Shown piece by piece: positions 7,893-17,465 of a DNA stretch of 63,883 nt. Every line of letters begins with the position of its first letter. Within the stretch, counting starts at the first letter, position 1. The DNA comes from an uncultured Planctomycetaceae bacterium (GTDB taxonomy: Bacteria; Planctomycetota; Planctomycetia; Pirellulales; Pirellulaceae): positions 1 through 63,883 of the forward strand of contig CAIPEB010000753.1 in the NCBI GenBank assembly GCA_903863885.1. Reading direction: 5' to 3'. Position numbers and translations under genes: made by a program. A model generated the notes under the pieces. It saw nothing but the letters and a program-made list of their open reading frames with translations, was not told the origin of the DNA and made no database searches.

Positions 7893-9122
7893 ATGACGAC
7901 GCTTTTTCCGCTGGTAATGATCCTGACGCTCGCACAGGCCGGCGAACCGGCCGGCGCGATCGATCGGCCAGCTGCTTCGCTGGAAATGCTCCGGCAGAGA
8001 CTGCTTCACGACTCAACCGACGGAGCGTTCGATGAGTTCTCGCTGTTCGATGCGGCGCTCGTCGCATCCGGCCTGACCGACGAACCGCGACTGCTCGAAC
8101 ACAACGTCAAGTTCCGGCGGCTGCTGCTCGATCTGACGGCGGAATGCACCGATAGTTCAGAGCGGGCTCGCGCCGAGCGGGTCTTTCAGTTCATGCACGC
8201 CCGAGTGCTTACCGGGCCGTACGACGCGAAGTGCTCCAACTTCCAGGCCACGCTGGATGAAGGCCGCTTCAATTGCGTGACGGCCACGCTGCTCTATCAG
8301 CTGCTGTGCGAACACGTGTCCCTGAATCCTCAGATCATCGCCACGCCCGGGCACGTCTTCAGTTCCTTCGAGCAGCCGACAATCGGCGACGTACAGACGA
8401 CCTGCGTGGATTGGTTTCGCACACCCCACCCGGCCAGGGACGCCGGCAGCCTCAGCGTGCGACGCCGGCTGAGCGACGTGCAGCTGATCGGTAAAATCTA
8501 CTACAACGAAGGCGTCGGTCTGCTCGAGACCAACCAGTTCTCCGCAGCCATTCACACGCTGCAAGTCAGCCTGCAGCTCGATTCCCAGGATCCGGCCGCA
8601 CGCGACAACCTGCTCGCCGGCTGGAACAACTGGGCCCTCGCCGAATCGGATGCCGGACGACTGCAACGCGCGGCGGAACTGGTGCTGGAAGGCCTGCAAT
8701 TCGACCCCAACTATGCGCCGCTGCTGGCCAACGACCTTCACATCCACCAGAAGCAGGCACTTGCACTGTGCGACGCCGGGAAGTTTGAGCAGGCTCTCGA
8801 AGTGCTCGAACGGTGCCACGCCCGCCGGCCCGACGTGCAGTTGTTCGACATGGGGCGGCTGGCCGTCGTAGGCGTGTGGTCCGAATCGCTGCTCCGCGAC
8901 GGCCACTTCGACCAGGCCTTCCGCGTGCTGGATCAGGCCGAAAAAGAATGGTCGTCCGGAAGCCGGTTGGATACCTACGAAGAGAATCTCGTCTGCCGCA
9001 TGGTGGATTCTCTGCGACGCACCGGCCGACGGGACCAGGCTATCCAGCTGACGACGCTGGGACTCGAACGCCAGCCGGGCTCTGAACGCCTCCAGCGTCA
9101 ATACCGCGATTTGACCCAGTGA
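7893..9122 (+). CDS. Secreted transglutaminase-like protein with TPR repeats
   Basis: About 409 residues. A signal peptide (TLFPLVMILTLAQA) opens the chain. Residues roughly 100-200 look like a SirB1/transglutaminase-like fold: Cys128 in RFNCVTAT and His154 in TPGHVF are the expected catalytic Cys and His. The second half has tetratricopeptide-type repeats (for example NEGVGLLETNQFSAAIHTLQ, AELVLEGLQFDPNYAPL and DGHFDQAFRVLDQAE), usually a protein-binding scaffold. Whether it is an active peptidase or crosslinker is unknown. It converges on the TlpA-type lipoprotein gene. Confidence 0.75.
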   Translation: MTTLFPLVMILTLAQAGEPAGAIDRPAASLEMLRQRLLHDSTDGAFDEFSLFDAALVASGLTDEPRLLEHNVKFRRLLLDLTAECTDSSERARAERVFQFMHARVLTGPYDAKCSNFQATLDEGRFNCVTATLLYQLLCEHVSLNPQIIATPGHVFSSFEQPTIGDVQTTCVDWFRTPHPARDAGSLSVRRRLSDVQLIGKIYYNEGVGLLETNQFSAAIHTLQVSLQLDSQDPAARDNLLAGWNNWALAESDAGRLQRAAELVLEGLQFDPNYAPLLANDLHIHQKQALALCDAGKFEQALEVLERCHARRPDVQLFDMGRLAVVGVWSESLLRDGHFDQAFRVLDQAEKEWSSGSRLDTYEENLVCRMVDSLRRTGRRDQAIQLTTLGLERQPGSERLQRQYRDLTQ

Positions 9123-9201
9123 GCGACATGACCTCGGATGCACGCCCGCATCCCCTGCGGCCGATGCCCGTCACATCGGAAATCAATCGTACTCCCGGGG
9201 A

Positions 9202-10962
9202 TCACTTGCCCGCGGCCGGAGCCTTCAACAGCTCTTCGATCTTCTTGTCCATGGCGTCACCCGCCGGATTGATCGAAACCGCGTTCCCGCTCCGGTCGAC
9301 CAGCAAACGAAACGGCAACGATTCCACGCCGCACTTCACGGCCAGGGGATGATGAGCGCCGCTCGAGCCCGGATCCATCCCGATCAGTGTCGGCCAGGGA
9401 AGCGGCTGAAGCTGGAAGAACTGCTTCAATTCCTGGGCGTTGTCGTCCAGGTTGATGCCCACGATTTCAAACCCCTGTTCGCGGTACTTGTCGAGCAACT
9501 TCTTCAAGACCGGAATGTCCTGCAGGCACGGCATGCACCACGTGGCCCAGAAATCGACCAGCACAACCTTGCCTTTGTACTTCGCGGCATCCAGGAGGGT
9601 CCCGTCTGACGTCGTGCCGCCGATTGCAAACGGCTGACCGACCAGCGTCAGGCGGCGTTGGAACAAATCCGACGACTCCTTCGCCTGCTTGCCCAATTCG
9701 GGGTTCGCGTTCTTCCCATACACCTCGATCATTTTCGCGTAGATCTGCCCCGCCGCCTTCGGGTCGCTGCTCTCGACGAATTTCGCCACGCTCTGTGCGA
9801 TCGACAGACTCATCTCTCCGGCCGGCTGTCCATCCAGAACCGCGTTGATCGCCTCCAGCAGTTGCTTGAGCGCGTCGGGCTTTCCGGCCTCCATTGCGGC
9901 CAACTTGCCCTGCAGATCCAATTCGGTAATGCGAATGCGCTCCTTGATCGCACTGACCTTCTCAGCGAGCGCCGGGTCAGCTCCGTCAAGGCCGGCGACG
10001 ACCGTCTTCAGTACCTCGATCGCCTCTTTTCGCGCCCCGCGCTGTTCGAGCACCGACGCGACGTGATTGGCCACCGTAATGCTGCCCGGGTTCTTATTCG
10101 CGCCGGCAAACAGCTTCTGGAATTCCAGGAGGACCTTCTGCGCGTCGCCCGACGGGCTTTTCACGTAGGTTTCGAGCGTGGACTGGAAATCCAGCAGGCT
10201 TCCGAGACGCTTCAGTTCGGGGACATCGCTTTTGGCCAGCTCGTTGCCGAACACCTTCATACGCTGCGGCGCATCGGAATCACCGAGCTGGGACAACGTC
10301 TCAAGACCCCGCAGAATGTACTCGGCCGCCAGCTGCTTCGTCTTGCCGTCGACATTCATGTTCAGCAGTTTTTCACCGCCCGCGATGACCGCGTTCTGCA
10401 GGTTCTGAAAGTCGGCCATCGCCGCCGCCTGGGTCGCTCCGCTCGGCCGCTGGCCCGCGAGGTTTTTCAAAGAAGCCAGGATCTCTTCCGGCTTGTCGCT
10501 GGTGATCGTGTACGACTGACCGGCGCTCAACGGACCGGGAACTGGCGGCGAAGGACTTGCGGGTGCCGAGGGCGTATTCTCCGCCACGGCTGCCGCAGGC
10601 ATGTCGCCCGTATCTTTCCTGTCGGGATTCTGCGAAGCCGCCGGAGGCGACGGCGCCGGTTTCTCGGTTCCCGCAGTCGGCGGAGTCGGCACCGGATTGG
10701 CGTCCGGCGAATGGCCCGCGGATGTGGCCGATTTAGCCAGCTTCGACAGGTCGTCCACCGGGGTGCTCGCCTCGGGACGCGGCGGTTCATTGGCAGCCGC
10801 GGCCGGCGCCGGGCTCTTTCCCGCATCCTCGGACACTTCGTACTTCGTGCGGCTCGAACTCACCGTTTCCGGTTCGCCCTCGCAACCTGCCAGAATGATC
10901 GCGAACAATGAGCACGCCGCACTGAGAACCGCCAGCCGAACATTACAATCGCCGCACTTCAT
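9202..10962 (-). CDS. TlpA/ResA-type thioredoxin lipoprotein with helical repeats
   Basis: A 586-residue lipoprotein. The signal sequence ends with lipobox LAGC (Cys27). A Pro/Ala-rich linker covers about 30-160, followed by a long alpha-helical region (about 170-430). The C-terminal thioredoxin domain (about 445-580) has VDFWATWCMPC with the redox pair Cys476/Cys479 and a cis-Pro region at VESLPF. It probably acts as an envelope-anchored thiol-disulfide reductase, perhaps in cytochrome c maturation, but no such genes adjoin it. The ATG at 10962 is chosen because it begins the lipoprotein signal. Confidence 0.85.
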   Translation of the reverse strand: MKCGDCNVRLAVLSAACSLFAIILAGCEGEPETVSSSRTKYEVSEDAGKSPAPAAAANEPPRPEASTPVDDLSKLAKSATSAGHSPDANPVPTPPTAGTEKPAPSPPAASQNPDRKDTGDMPAAAVAENTPSAPASPSPPVPGPLSAGQSYTITSDKPEEILASLKNLAGQRPSGATQAAAMADFQNLQNAVIAGGEKLLNMNVDGKTKQLAAEYILRGLETLSQLGDSDAPQRMKVFGNELAKSDVPELKRLGSLLDFQSTLETYVKSPSGDAQKVLLEFQKLFAGANKNPGSITVANHVASVLEQRGARKEAIEVLKTVVAGLDGADPALAEKVSAIKERIRITELDLQGKLAAMEAGKPDALKQLLEAINAVLDGQPAGEMSLSIAQSVAKFVESSDPKAAGQIYAKMIEVYGKNANPELGKQAKESSDLFQRRLTLVGQPFAIGGTTSDGTLLDAAKYKGKVVLVDFWATWCMPCLQDIPVLKKLLDKYREQGFEIVGINLDDNAQELKQFFQLQPLPWPTLIGMDPGSSGAHHPLAVKCGVESLPFRLLVDRSGNAVSINPAGDAMDKKIEELLKAPAAGK

Positions 10963-11080
10963 TTTCCGCGCCTCTGGGTTGGTTACGCGCCGTTGAGCAA
11001 TAAGGAATTCGGGAATTGTAGGAAATACGCGCAGGCTCTGCTGCGCCGATTTGGACTCGGCACGCATATTCCCGCCCGAA

Positions 11081-11965
11081 TCAGGAGAACAAGTTCAACT
11101 GGCGTTCCGGTTTTTTCTCGGACTCACCGGGCCACGGAGGCAGTTCGGGGACGGCTTCCGTGTAATGGAGCAGCTCGCGATGAAACTCCCGTGCCAGCTT
11201 CGGCGCAAAGCGATCGTCCGGGGTGTGCGTGAATACGTACGGCCGCAGACCGCCGAGCATCCACTGGGAAACAACGCGTCCCCATTCGGCCAGCCACGGA
11301 TGGACTCGCTGCGTGTCGTCCCGGCCGATCAGTCGAATGATGGGATGGGCGGCAGTGATCGTGAATTCCACGGGCAGCCGAGGTTTCCGCGATTGGGCGA
11401 TCTCCTCCTCTTTCGTTTCCGCCGGCGCACTGAACAGAGGCCGGCTGTCAAAGATCACGCGGTCTACGTGCAGTTCCCTCAGCAACTGGTTCAGCTCCCG
11501 CTCACCCGTGCCGTGACTGAAAAAGTCCAGATTGCGGACTTCAACCGCGTACGGGAATTCGCGGGGCAGACTCCGCAGATAGGCGGCCAGATCGTTGATG
11601 TGGTAACCCGAAAAGCCGCCGGGCAACTGGAGCAGAGACGGCCCCAGGCAATGCCGCTCGTTGAGCAGTCTGAGAACTGCGAGGAATCGTTCGGTCTCCA
11701 CTTCGGCCTTCAAGAGCCGCTTTTCGTGCGTAATGGTCCGGGGGAACTTCAGCACAAAACGGAAATCGTCCGTGACTTCCTCAGCCCAACGCAGCACCGT
11801 ATCTTTCGCCGGCAGGCCGTAGAAGGTGCTGTTTCCCTCCACGCAGTTGAAAACGCTCGCATACTGCCGGAGCCACTCGTCGCGACGGGCATGGCGAGTG
11901 TACAACGAACCCATCCAATGTTCACTGGCCCAGACAGGACAGCCGAGATGATATGCTGCGGTCAT
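11081..11965 (-). CDS. DUF72 (YecE-like) family protein
   Basis: A 294-residue TIM-barrel protein of the DUF72 family. Typical features are GCPVWASEHWMGSLYT near the N-terminus, FNCVEGNSTFYGLP, RFVLKFPRTITHEKRL, LLQLPGGFSG, YAVEVRN and PYVFTHTPDD. The family's biochemical role is not established. The last 20 residues are charged and end NLFS, as in many relatives. It stands alone on the minus strand, divergent from truD. Confidence 0.85.
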   Translation of the reverse strand: MTAAYHLGCPVWASEHWMGSLYTRHARRDEWLRQYASVFNCVEGNSTFYGLPAKDTVLRWAEEVTDDFRFVLKFPRTITHEKRLLKAEVETERFLAVLRLLNERHCLGPSLLQLPGGFSGYHINDLAAYLRSLPREFPYAVEVRNLDFFSHGTGERELNQLLRELHVDRVIFDSRPLFSAPAETKEEEIAQSRKPRLPVEFTITAAHPIIRLIGRDDTQRVHPWLAEWGRVVSQWMLGGLRPYVFTHTPDDRFAPKLAREFHRELLHYTEAVPELPPWPGESEKKPERQLNLFS

Positions 11966-12115
11966 GACCGGTCGCTCCCAAATCGTCGGCCGGAACCCAG
12001 AAATCGAAACGGATCAGCCCAAGATGCGATAGGAACGGGCTTTGCCTCGCAGGATGAAAACGCGGATGCCGGATGCCAGTAGTCGGTAGTGGCGGAGCCG
12101 GAGGGAAGTTTGTCT

Positions 12116-12134
12116 TCCTCCGGACTCCGGACTT
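12116..12134. repeat. Short run of the GGAGTCC heptamer in reverse orientation
   Basis: GGACTCC followed by GGACTT, with CTCC before it: the reverse complement of the heptamer array at 6217-6250. It lies between the divergent DUF72 and truD genes. Confidence 0.55.
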
Positions 12135-12240
12135 TCTCCTGCCAGTCACACCCCGTCTATCGGGAATTATCGCCTCAGGGAACGCGGCGAGAAGTAGCGA
12201 ACCGTCCGAGAATCGCAAATGAATCAAACAGGAACAAGCG

Positions 12241-13299
12241 ATGTCCGCTGAAGCACCGAATGGTGGAACGAACGTTGACGACCTTCCGTACGACACGGCC
12301 CACGCCCAGGGAGTCGGCGGATCGCTCAAAGACGAACCCGACGATTTCCAAGTCGAGGAAATCCCGGCCTACGAACCGACGGGGGAAGGGGAGCACTTGT
12401 TCCTTTGGATCGAGAAACGCGACAAATCCCACGAACAGATGACTTGGCGTGTGAGCCGCGCGCTGGGCATTCACGCCGGAGATATCGGAGCTGCGGGCGT
12501 CAAGGACCGCCGGGCCGTCACGCGGCAATACATCTCCGTGCCCGCGAAACTCGAATCCAAAGTGCCCGATATCGAAGGTGACGGAATCCGCGTGCTCCGT
12601 GCGATGCGCCATCGCAACAAGCTCAAACGCGGACATTTGCGGGGAAACCGTTTCATCATCCTGCTGCGAGGCGTTACGGCGGAGGGAGCGGCACGGGCAG
12701 CGGATCGGGTCGCAGTGATCCGGGCCAACGGCTTCCCGAATTACTTCGGCTCGCAGCGGTTCGGAACCGAGGGGAGCACGCTGTCCCTGGGTCTCGATCT
12801 TCTTTCCGGCAAGCAGACTCCGCGCGACATTGCCCCATCGCGACGCAGATTTCTTCTGCCCCTCGCGCTGTCCTCGGTGCAATCCCACCTGTTCAATGCC
12901 TATCTCGCACAGCGCATCGCCGACCAATCGGTCCGGCAGGTGCAACTGGGAGATGTGATGCTCGTGACGGCTTCGGGCGGCCGGTTCATCGTCGAGGACG
13001 TGGCACGGGAACAACAGCGAATGATCGAGCGAGAGGTGGTGATCAGCGGTCCGCTCTTCGGGCCGAACATGCTCGCGCCCTGCGGCGAGCCTGCCGCTCG
13101 CGAAGCCGCGCTGCTCGAATCCCATGGTCTGGCCACTGACGCTTTCGAACGGTTTCCTCGACTGACCTCCGGCACTCGACGGGCCCTGATCGAATACGCC
13201 ATCGACTTGACCGCCGAGGCATGCACGGATGGACTGCGCGTCTGCTGCACGCTCGACAGCGGCGTCTATGCGACCTCGATGCTCCGGGAATTGCAGTAG
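12241..13299 (+). CDS. truD: tRNA pseudouridine(13) synthase TruD
   Basis: A 352-residue TruD-family enzyme that isomerises U13 of certain tRNAs to pseudouridine. The N-terminus has LKDEPDDFQVEEIPAY, the usual TruD opening. The catalytic aspartate is Asp89 in GVKDRRAVTRQ, and FPNYFGSQRFG is the family's second signature, followed by a TRUD insertion region. A good Shine-Dalgarno (AGGAA) lies 7 bases before ATG 12241. Active in the cytoplasm. Confidence 0.93.
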   Translation: MSAEAPNGGTNVDDLPYDTAHAQGVGGSLKDEPDDFQVEEIPAYEPTGEGEHLFLWIEKRDKSHEQMTWRVSRALGIHAGDIGAAGVKDRRAVTRQYISVPAKLESKVPDIEGDGIRVLRAMRHRNKLKRGHLRGNRFIILLRGVTAEGAARAADRVAVIRANGFPNYFGSQRFGTEGSTLSLGLDLLSGKQTPRDIAPSRRRFLLPLALSSVQSHLFNAYLAQRIADQSVRQVQLGDVMLVTASGGRFIVEDVAREQQRMIEREVVISGPLFGPNMLAPCGEPAAREAALLESHGLATDAFERFPRLTSGTRRALIEYAIDLTAEACTDGLRVCCTLDSGVYATSMLRELQ

Positions 13300-13499
13300 C
13301 GAATTCGGATGGAGGAGGCCACGGATGAGCACGGATGAAAACCGAGTTTTCGACCCTTCATCCCTCTGCTCCACTCTCTTCTTTCCATCATCCACTCTCT
13401 CCGGCCGCAGGCCGGCGGCACTTTCCGCACGTGAGGGTCGCGCCTAACATGCCCGTGGAGCATCATCCAGACCCGTGTCTGTTGCCGGAGAAAAGACCA

Positions 13500-13925
13500 A
13501 TGACGGCCGAGGAAAACAAAGACCGCGGCGAACCGCTGCCGCAAACCGACGAGCAATGGAGGGAGACGCTCACCCCGCAGCAGTATCGAGTGACGCGTCA
13601 ACACGGGACCGAGCGGGCCTTTACCGGCGAGTATTGGAACTGCAAGGAGAAGGGGGTGTACACCTGCGTATGCTGCGGCGAGCCGCTATTCGATTCCGGC
13701 ACGAAATACGATTCCGGGTCGGGCTGGCCGAGTTTCTGGCAGCCCGTGGACGAAAAATGCGTGGCCACACAGGAAGACCGTCAATTGCTCATGCCCCGGA
13801 CGGAAATCCACTGCGCCCGCTGCGGATCGCATCTCGGGCACGTTTTCCCCGACGGACCGAAGCCGACCGGACTGCGCTATTGCGTCAATTCCGTCTCGCT
13901 TAAACTGGTCCCTGACAAACCGTGA
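13500..13925 (+). CDS. msrB: Peptide-methionine (R)-S-oxide reductase MsrB
   Basis: A 141-residue single-domain MsrB that repairs methionine-R-sulfoxide in proteins. Zinc is held by Cys56/Cys59 (CVCC) and Cys105/Cys108 (CARC). The catalytic cysteine is Cys128 in [11 protein letters not shown], and GSGWPSFW and [10 protein letters not shown] are classic family motifs. The start at 13500 has GGAG 9 bases upstream; in-frame upstream ATGs would add a non-conserved extension. No signal peptide from this start, so probably cytoplasmic. Confidence 0.92.
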   Translation: MTAEENKDRGEPLPQTDEQWRETLTPQQYRVTRQHGTERAFTGEYWNCKEKGVYTCVCCGEPLFDSGTKYDSGSGWPSFWQPVDEKCVATQEDRQLLMPRTEIHCARCGSHLGHVFPDGPKPTGLRYCVNSVSLKLVPDKP

Positions 13926-14032
13926 CCCGCGGGGCCCTTGCACGGATGCTGCAAGACACGGCCGCATTCGATCGCTGAACCACGTGGCAGGCGAACGGGA
14001 TTCACGGACTCGGTTCCGACGGGTGTCGCGCC

Positions 14033-15253
14033 ATGAACGGTTCGCCAGCCAACGCCGCCCGGTCACGGCGCAAGCCATCGCTGGCGCTCCGAGTGCTGTT
14101 GCTGCTGTGCGGCGGACTGGCCGGACTCCTGCTGGCCGAACTCCTGCTCCGCGTTGTCGGCGTATCCTACCCGCTCCCCTATGAGCCCGACCGGTTCTGC
14201 GGATCTCGGCTCCACCCCGGATTCACGGCTTGGTTCACCAAGGAAGGGCGCGCGCTGGTCCACATCAACAGCGCCGGGTTTCGCGACGTCGAGCACACGG
14301 TGCCGAAACCGCCGCACACCGTGCGCATAGCGGTGCTGGGCGATTCGTTCGCCGAAGCGATGCAGGTGCCGCTCGACAGGACTTTCTGGTCCGTGCTCGA
14401 ACGCGAACTGTCGCTCAAGAAGACCTTCGGAACCGACCGCGTCGAGGTTCTGAACTTCGGGGTCTCTGGTTACGGCACCGCGCAGGAATTACAGGCGCTG
14501 CGCAACCACGTCTGGCCCTACTCGCCCGACATCGTCCTGCTGACCTTCCTGGCCGGCAACGATGTTCGCAACAATTCGCGCGAACTGGAACCTGACAAAG
14601 TGAGGCCGTTTTTCACACTCCGCGACGGCCAGCTGGTTCTCGACAGTTCATTCCTCGAGGACCCGGAGTTCAGGAAGGCAGGCGGCACGTGGACTCGAAA
14701 CAAAGTCGCAGCAATCAACGCCTCCCGCCTCCTGCAACTGGTCAACGAGTGGAAGAACCGTGCGAGCGCCAGTTCGGCGGACGCGTCCCGGTCCGCATCA
14801 AGGGCTCATACGTCCAGCGGGGAACCCGACGCTTTTCAAGAGCATCCGACCGGCGCATGGCTCGCGGCATGGCAGGTTACGGAGCGACTCGTTTCGCAGA
14901 TGCACAAGGAGTGCGACGAACACGGCGCGCGATTCTGCGTCGCGATCGTCACCGAGGACTTTCAGGTCCACCCGGATCCGTCCGAGCGTCAACGTATCAT
15001 GGCAGAGCGGAAAATCACTGATCCCCATGCGGCGGACCGGCGAATCGAAGCGATCGGCCGGCGCGAGGGCTTCTCCGTGATCCGCTTGTCGGACACGATC
15101 TGTCAGTACGCCAACGCAAATCACGCCTTCGTGCACGGTTTCTCCAATACGCGATGGGGCACGGGACACTGGAACGAGTTGGGACATCGACTTGCCGGGG
15201 AGCGAATCGCCGGGGAAATTGATCAGTTCGTGCGCGGAGGCAAGAACCAGTGA
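14033..15253 (+). CDS. Membrane-anchored SGNH/GDSL-type hydrolase
   Basis: A 406-residue protein with one N-terminal membrane helix (about 19-45) and an extracytoplasmic SGNH hydrolase domain. The blocks are present: VLGDSFAEAM (serine near residue 104), LNFGVSGYGT (block II glycine), FLAGNDV (block III Asn) and GHWNELGH (block V His). Relatives include O-acetyl esterases and AlgX/DltD-like proteins that modify exopolysaccharides. The stop overlaps the GTG start of the following glycosyltransferase, so the pair probably works in glycan synthesis or decoration. Confidence 0.8.
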   Translation: MNGSPANAARSRRKPSLALRVLLLLCGGLAGLLLAELLLRVVGVSYPLPYEPDRFCGSRLHPGFTAWFTKEGRALVHINSAGFRDVEHTVPKPPHTVRIAVLGDSFAEAMQVPLDRTFWSVLERELSLKKTFGTDRVEVLNFGVSGYGTAQELQALRNHVWPYSPDIVLLTFLAGNDVRNNSRELEPDKVRPFFTLRDGQLVLDSSFLEDPEFRKAGGTWTRNKVAAINASRLLQLVNEWKNRASASSADASRSASRAHTSSGEPDAFQEHPTGAWLAAWQVTERLVSQMHKECDEHGARFCVAIVTEDFQVHPDPSERQRIMAERKITDPHAADRRIEAIGRREGFSVIRLSDTICQYANANHAFVHGFSNTRWGTGHWNELGHRLAGERIAGEIDQFVRGGKNQ

Positions 15254-16404
15254 CCGGCGAACACATGTCATTACCATCCGGCGTGGCCGTCGTGATCCAC
15301 TCGTTGTCCGGTGGCGGCGCGGAACGCACGGTTGCGCGACTGGCCAGTCACTGGGCCGGGCAAGGCCTGGACGTGACGCTGATTACGCTGGACACAGCCG
15401 ACAAAGACATCTATGCGGTGCATGAACGCGTGCGGCGGGTCGGACTGGGACTGATGAGCGTATCGGCCTCGCGCTGGCAGGCCGTGCGCAACAACGCGTC
15501 GCGGGTGATGCTCCTGAGACGCGCGATCCGCGACTCGCGCGCTGGTTCGGTCGTCAGCCTCACGGAAAAAATGAACGTGACCACGCTGCTGGCCTGCGCC
15601 CGAACCCCGTTGAATGTCGTCATCTGCGAACGGACGGATCCGCGGCACCATCACATCAGCCCGTTCTGGTCCTGGTTGAGAAGAAGAACCTACCCGCGCT
15701 GCGGCGGGCTCGTCGTACAGACCGAGGGCGTTCGCACCTGGGCCAGGGCGATGGTCCGCAACCGCCCCGTCTACGTCATTCCCAACGCGGCGTGGGCCGA
15801 ACCCGCTCAGCAGCTTGCTCCGCGATCGCCCGGCGGACCGCATCGCATCATCGGGCTGGGACGACTGGCCGATCATAAGGGCTTCGATCTGCTGGCCGAG
15901 GCATTCGCGCGGGTCGCACCACGGCATCCGGATTGGAATCTCGAAATCCACGGCGAAGGCGACCAGCGTCAGTTGCTCGAGCAATTCCGCGCGAAGCACG
16001 GTCTCGAAGAACGTCTCGCTCTTCCGGGCTGGAATCACAACCCGCAGGAGGCTCTTTCCCGCGGCAGTCTGTTTGTACTTCCGTCCCGCTACGAGGGATT
16101 CCCCAACGCGCTGCTCGAGGCCATGACCGTCGGCCTGCCCTGCATCAGCTTTGACTGCGAGAGCGGACCGCGCGAAATCGTGCGACACGAAGTCGACGGC
16201 CTGCTCGTGCCCGCGCAGGATGTCGACGCAATGGCCGCTGCGATGGATCGCTTGATGTCCGATCCCCAACTGCGAGACCTTCTCGGCAAGCGGGCCGCCG
16301 AGGTTCTTCAACGATTCAGCCCCGATCGGTTCTTCGGGCAATGGGACGCCGTGCTGCGGGCCGAGCCGGAATCGCACGTGGAAGCGGTCGGCCATTCATC
16401 ATGA
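15250..16404 (+). CDS. Family 4 glycosyltransferase
   Basis: A GT-B fold transferase of about 384 residues. The N-terminal domain has SGGGAERTV for the acceptor side; the C-terminal domain has GLGRLADHKGFDLL and the nucleotide-sugar motif SRYEGFPNALLEAM. It resembles the N-acetylgalactosaminyl/galactosyl transferases of capsule and exopolysaccharide clusters. The GTG start overlaps the previous stop (GTGA); an ATG at 15265 is an alternative. It ends 41 bases from the convergent dehydrogenase gene. Confidence 0.85.
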   Translation: MTGEHMSLPSGVAVVIHSLSGGGAERTVARLASHWAGQGLDVTLITLDTADKDIYAVHERVRRVGLGLMSVSASRWQAVRNNASRVMLLRRAIRDSRAGSVVSLTEKMNVTTLLACARTPLNVVICERTDPRHHHISPFWSWLRRRTYPRCGGLVVQTEGVRTWARAMVRNRPVYVIPNAAWAEPAQQLAPRSPGGPHRIIGLGRLADHKGFDLLAEAFARVAPRHPDWNLEIHGEGDQRQLLEQFRAKHGLEERLALPGWNHNPQEALSRGSLFVLPSRYEGFPNALLEAMTVGLPCISFDCESGPREIVRHEVDGLLVPAQDVDAMAAAMDRLMSDPQLRDLLGKRAAEVLQRFSPDRFFGQWDAVLRAEPESHVEAVGHSS

Positions 16405-16445
16405 CGCGATAACCGGGCGGCGCAAGACCCGACGATACCCGCGGC

Positions 16446-17429
16446 TCATTCTTCAACGGGCCGATTGACCCAGCAACGAAGCGGCTGCCGGTCCAGACCG
16501 GCCAGCAGATTGTCGGCTGCAATCTCGGCCATGCCGTTGCGGCTCGAGATCGTCGCGCTGGCAATATGCGGCGCGATCACGCAGTTCGGCATCGAGACGA
16601 GGGGATCGTCGATCGGAATCGGCTCGGGGTCCGTTACATCCAGCCCGGCCGCGAAAATCCAGTGTTCCCGCAAGGCGCGGGCAAGATCCGCGTGCCGATG
16701 AATCGGTCCCCGCGACGTGTTGACGAAGACCGAGGTCGGCTTCATTTTCCGAAACGCCGCTTCATCGAACATCCCGATCGTCGTGTCGTTCAGGTCCGTG
16801 TGCACGGATACGAAATCGGACTGTGCGAGCAGCGTGTCGAATTCCACGCGCTGCGCGCCGAGGAACTGTTCCGCCTTTTCGTTGGGTTGAGTATCGCAGT
16901 AGAGGACCTGCATGCCCCACCCGCCCCGGCACCGCGTGGCCATCGCGTATCCGATGCGCCCCATGCCGACGATGCCGATGGTCCTCCCTAACAGATCGAC
17001 GCCGATGTGCCCCAGCGGCTCCCAGGTCTTCCAGGCATTGCCCCGCACGTAGTCCTGGCCTTCCGTGATGCGGCGGGCCGCCGCAATCAACAGCGCGAAC
17101 GCCATATCCGCCGTCGCGTCGGTCAGCACGTCCGGCGTGTTGCCGACCCAGATGGTGCGGCGCGTTGCCTCGGCAATATCGATGTTGTTGTAGCCCACCG
17201 CGAAATTGCTGATCACACGCAGTTGGGGACCGGCCGCGTTCATGAATTCCGCGTCGGCCCTGTCGGTGAGCAGCGTGACGACGCCGTCGCAGCCCGCGAT
17301 CTTTTCCAGCAGCACATCGCGGGGCGGCGGCAGCGGCTCCGGCCAGACTTCGGCCTCGCATTGCGCTTCGATACGATCCAGTCCCGCGGCCGGAATGCGC
17401 CGCGTGACAAATACTCTCGGTTTGCTCAT
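16446..17429 (-). CDS. D-isomer-specific 2-hydroxyacid dehydrogenase (glyoxylate/hydroxypyruvate reductase type)
   Basis: A 327-residue NAD(P)-dependent dehydrogenase. It has the Rossmann motif GIVGMGRIG, the catalytic Arg in VNTSRGP, Glu in DPEPIP and His in APHIASAT. The overall form is that of glycerate dehydrogenase/glyoxylate reductase. It starts at ATG 17429 (a GTG 24 bases upstream is possible) and sits just after the transporter stop in the same direction, so the two are probably one operon. It may reduce a product of sugar-acid or deoxy-sugar catabolism, but the substrate is not shown. Confidence 0.85.
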   Translation of the reverse strand: MSKPRVFVTRRIPAAGLDRIEAQCEAEVWPEPLPPPRDVLLEKIAGCDGVVTLLTDRADAEFMNAAGPQLRVISNFAVGYNNIDIAEATRRTIWVGNTPDVLTDATADMAFALLIAAARRITEGQDYVRGNAWKTWEPLGHIGVDLLGRTIGIVGMGRIGYAMATRCRGGWGMQVLYCDTQPNEKAEQFLGAQRVEFDTLLAQSDFVSVHTDLNDTTIGMFDEAAFRKMKPTSVFVNTSRGPIHRHADLARALREHWIFAAGLDVTDPEPIPIDDPLVSMPNCVIAPHIASATISSRNGMAEIAADNLLAGLDRQPLRCWVNRPVEE

Positions 17430-17465
17430 CTTCGGGGCTTTCGTCTCCGCCACAGAAACCCGACC

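Noticed and set aside
15271-16395. 374-codon open frame antisense to the glycosyltransferase
   Set aside because: Shadow of a GT4 gene with recognised motifs.
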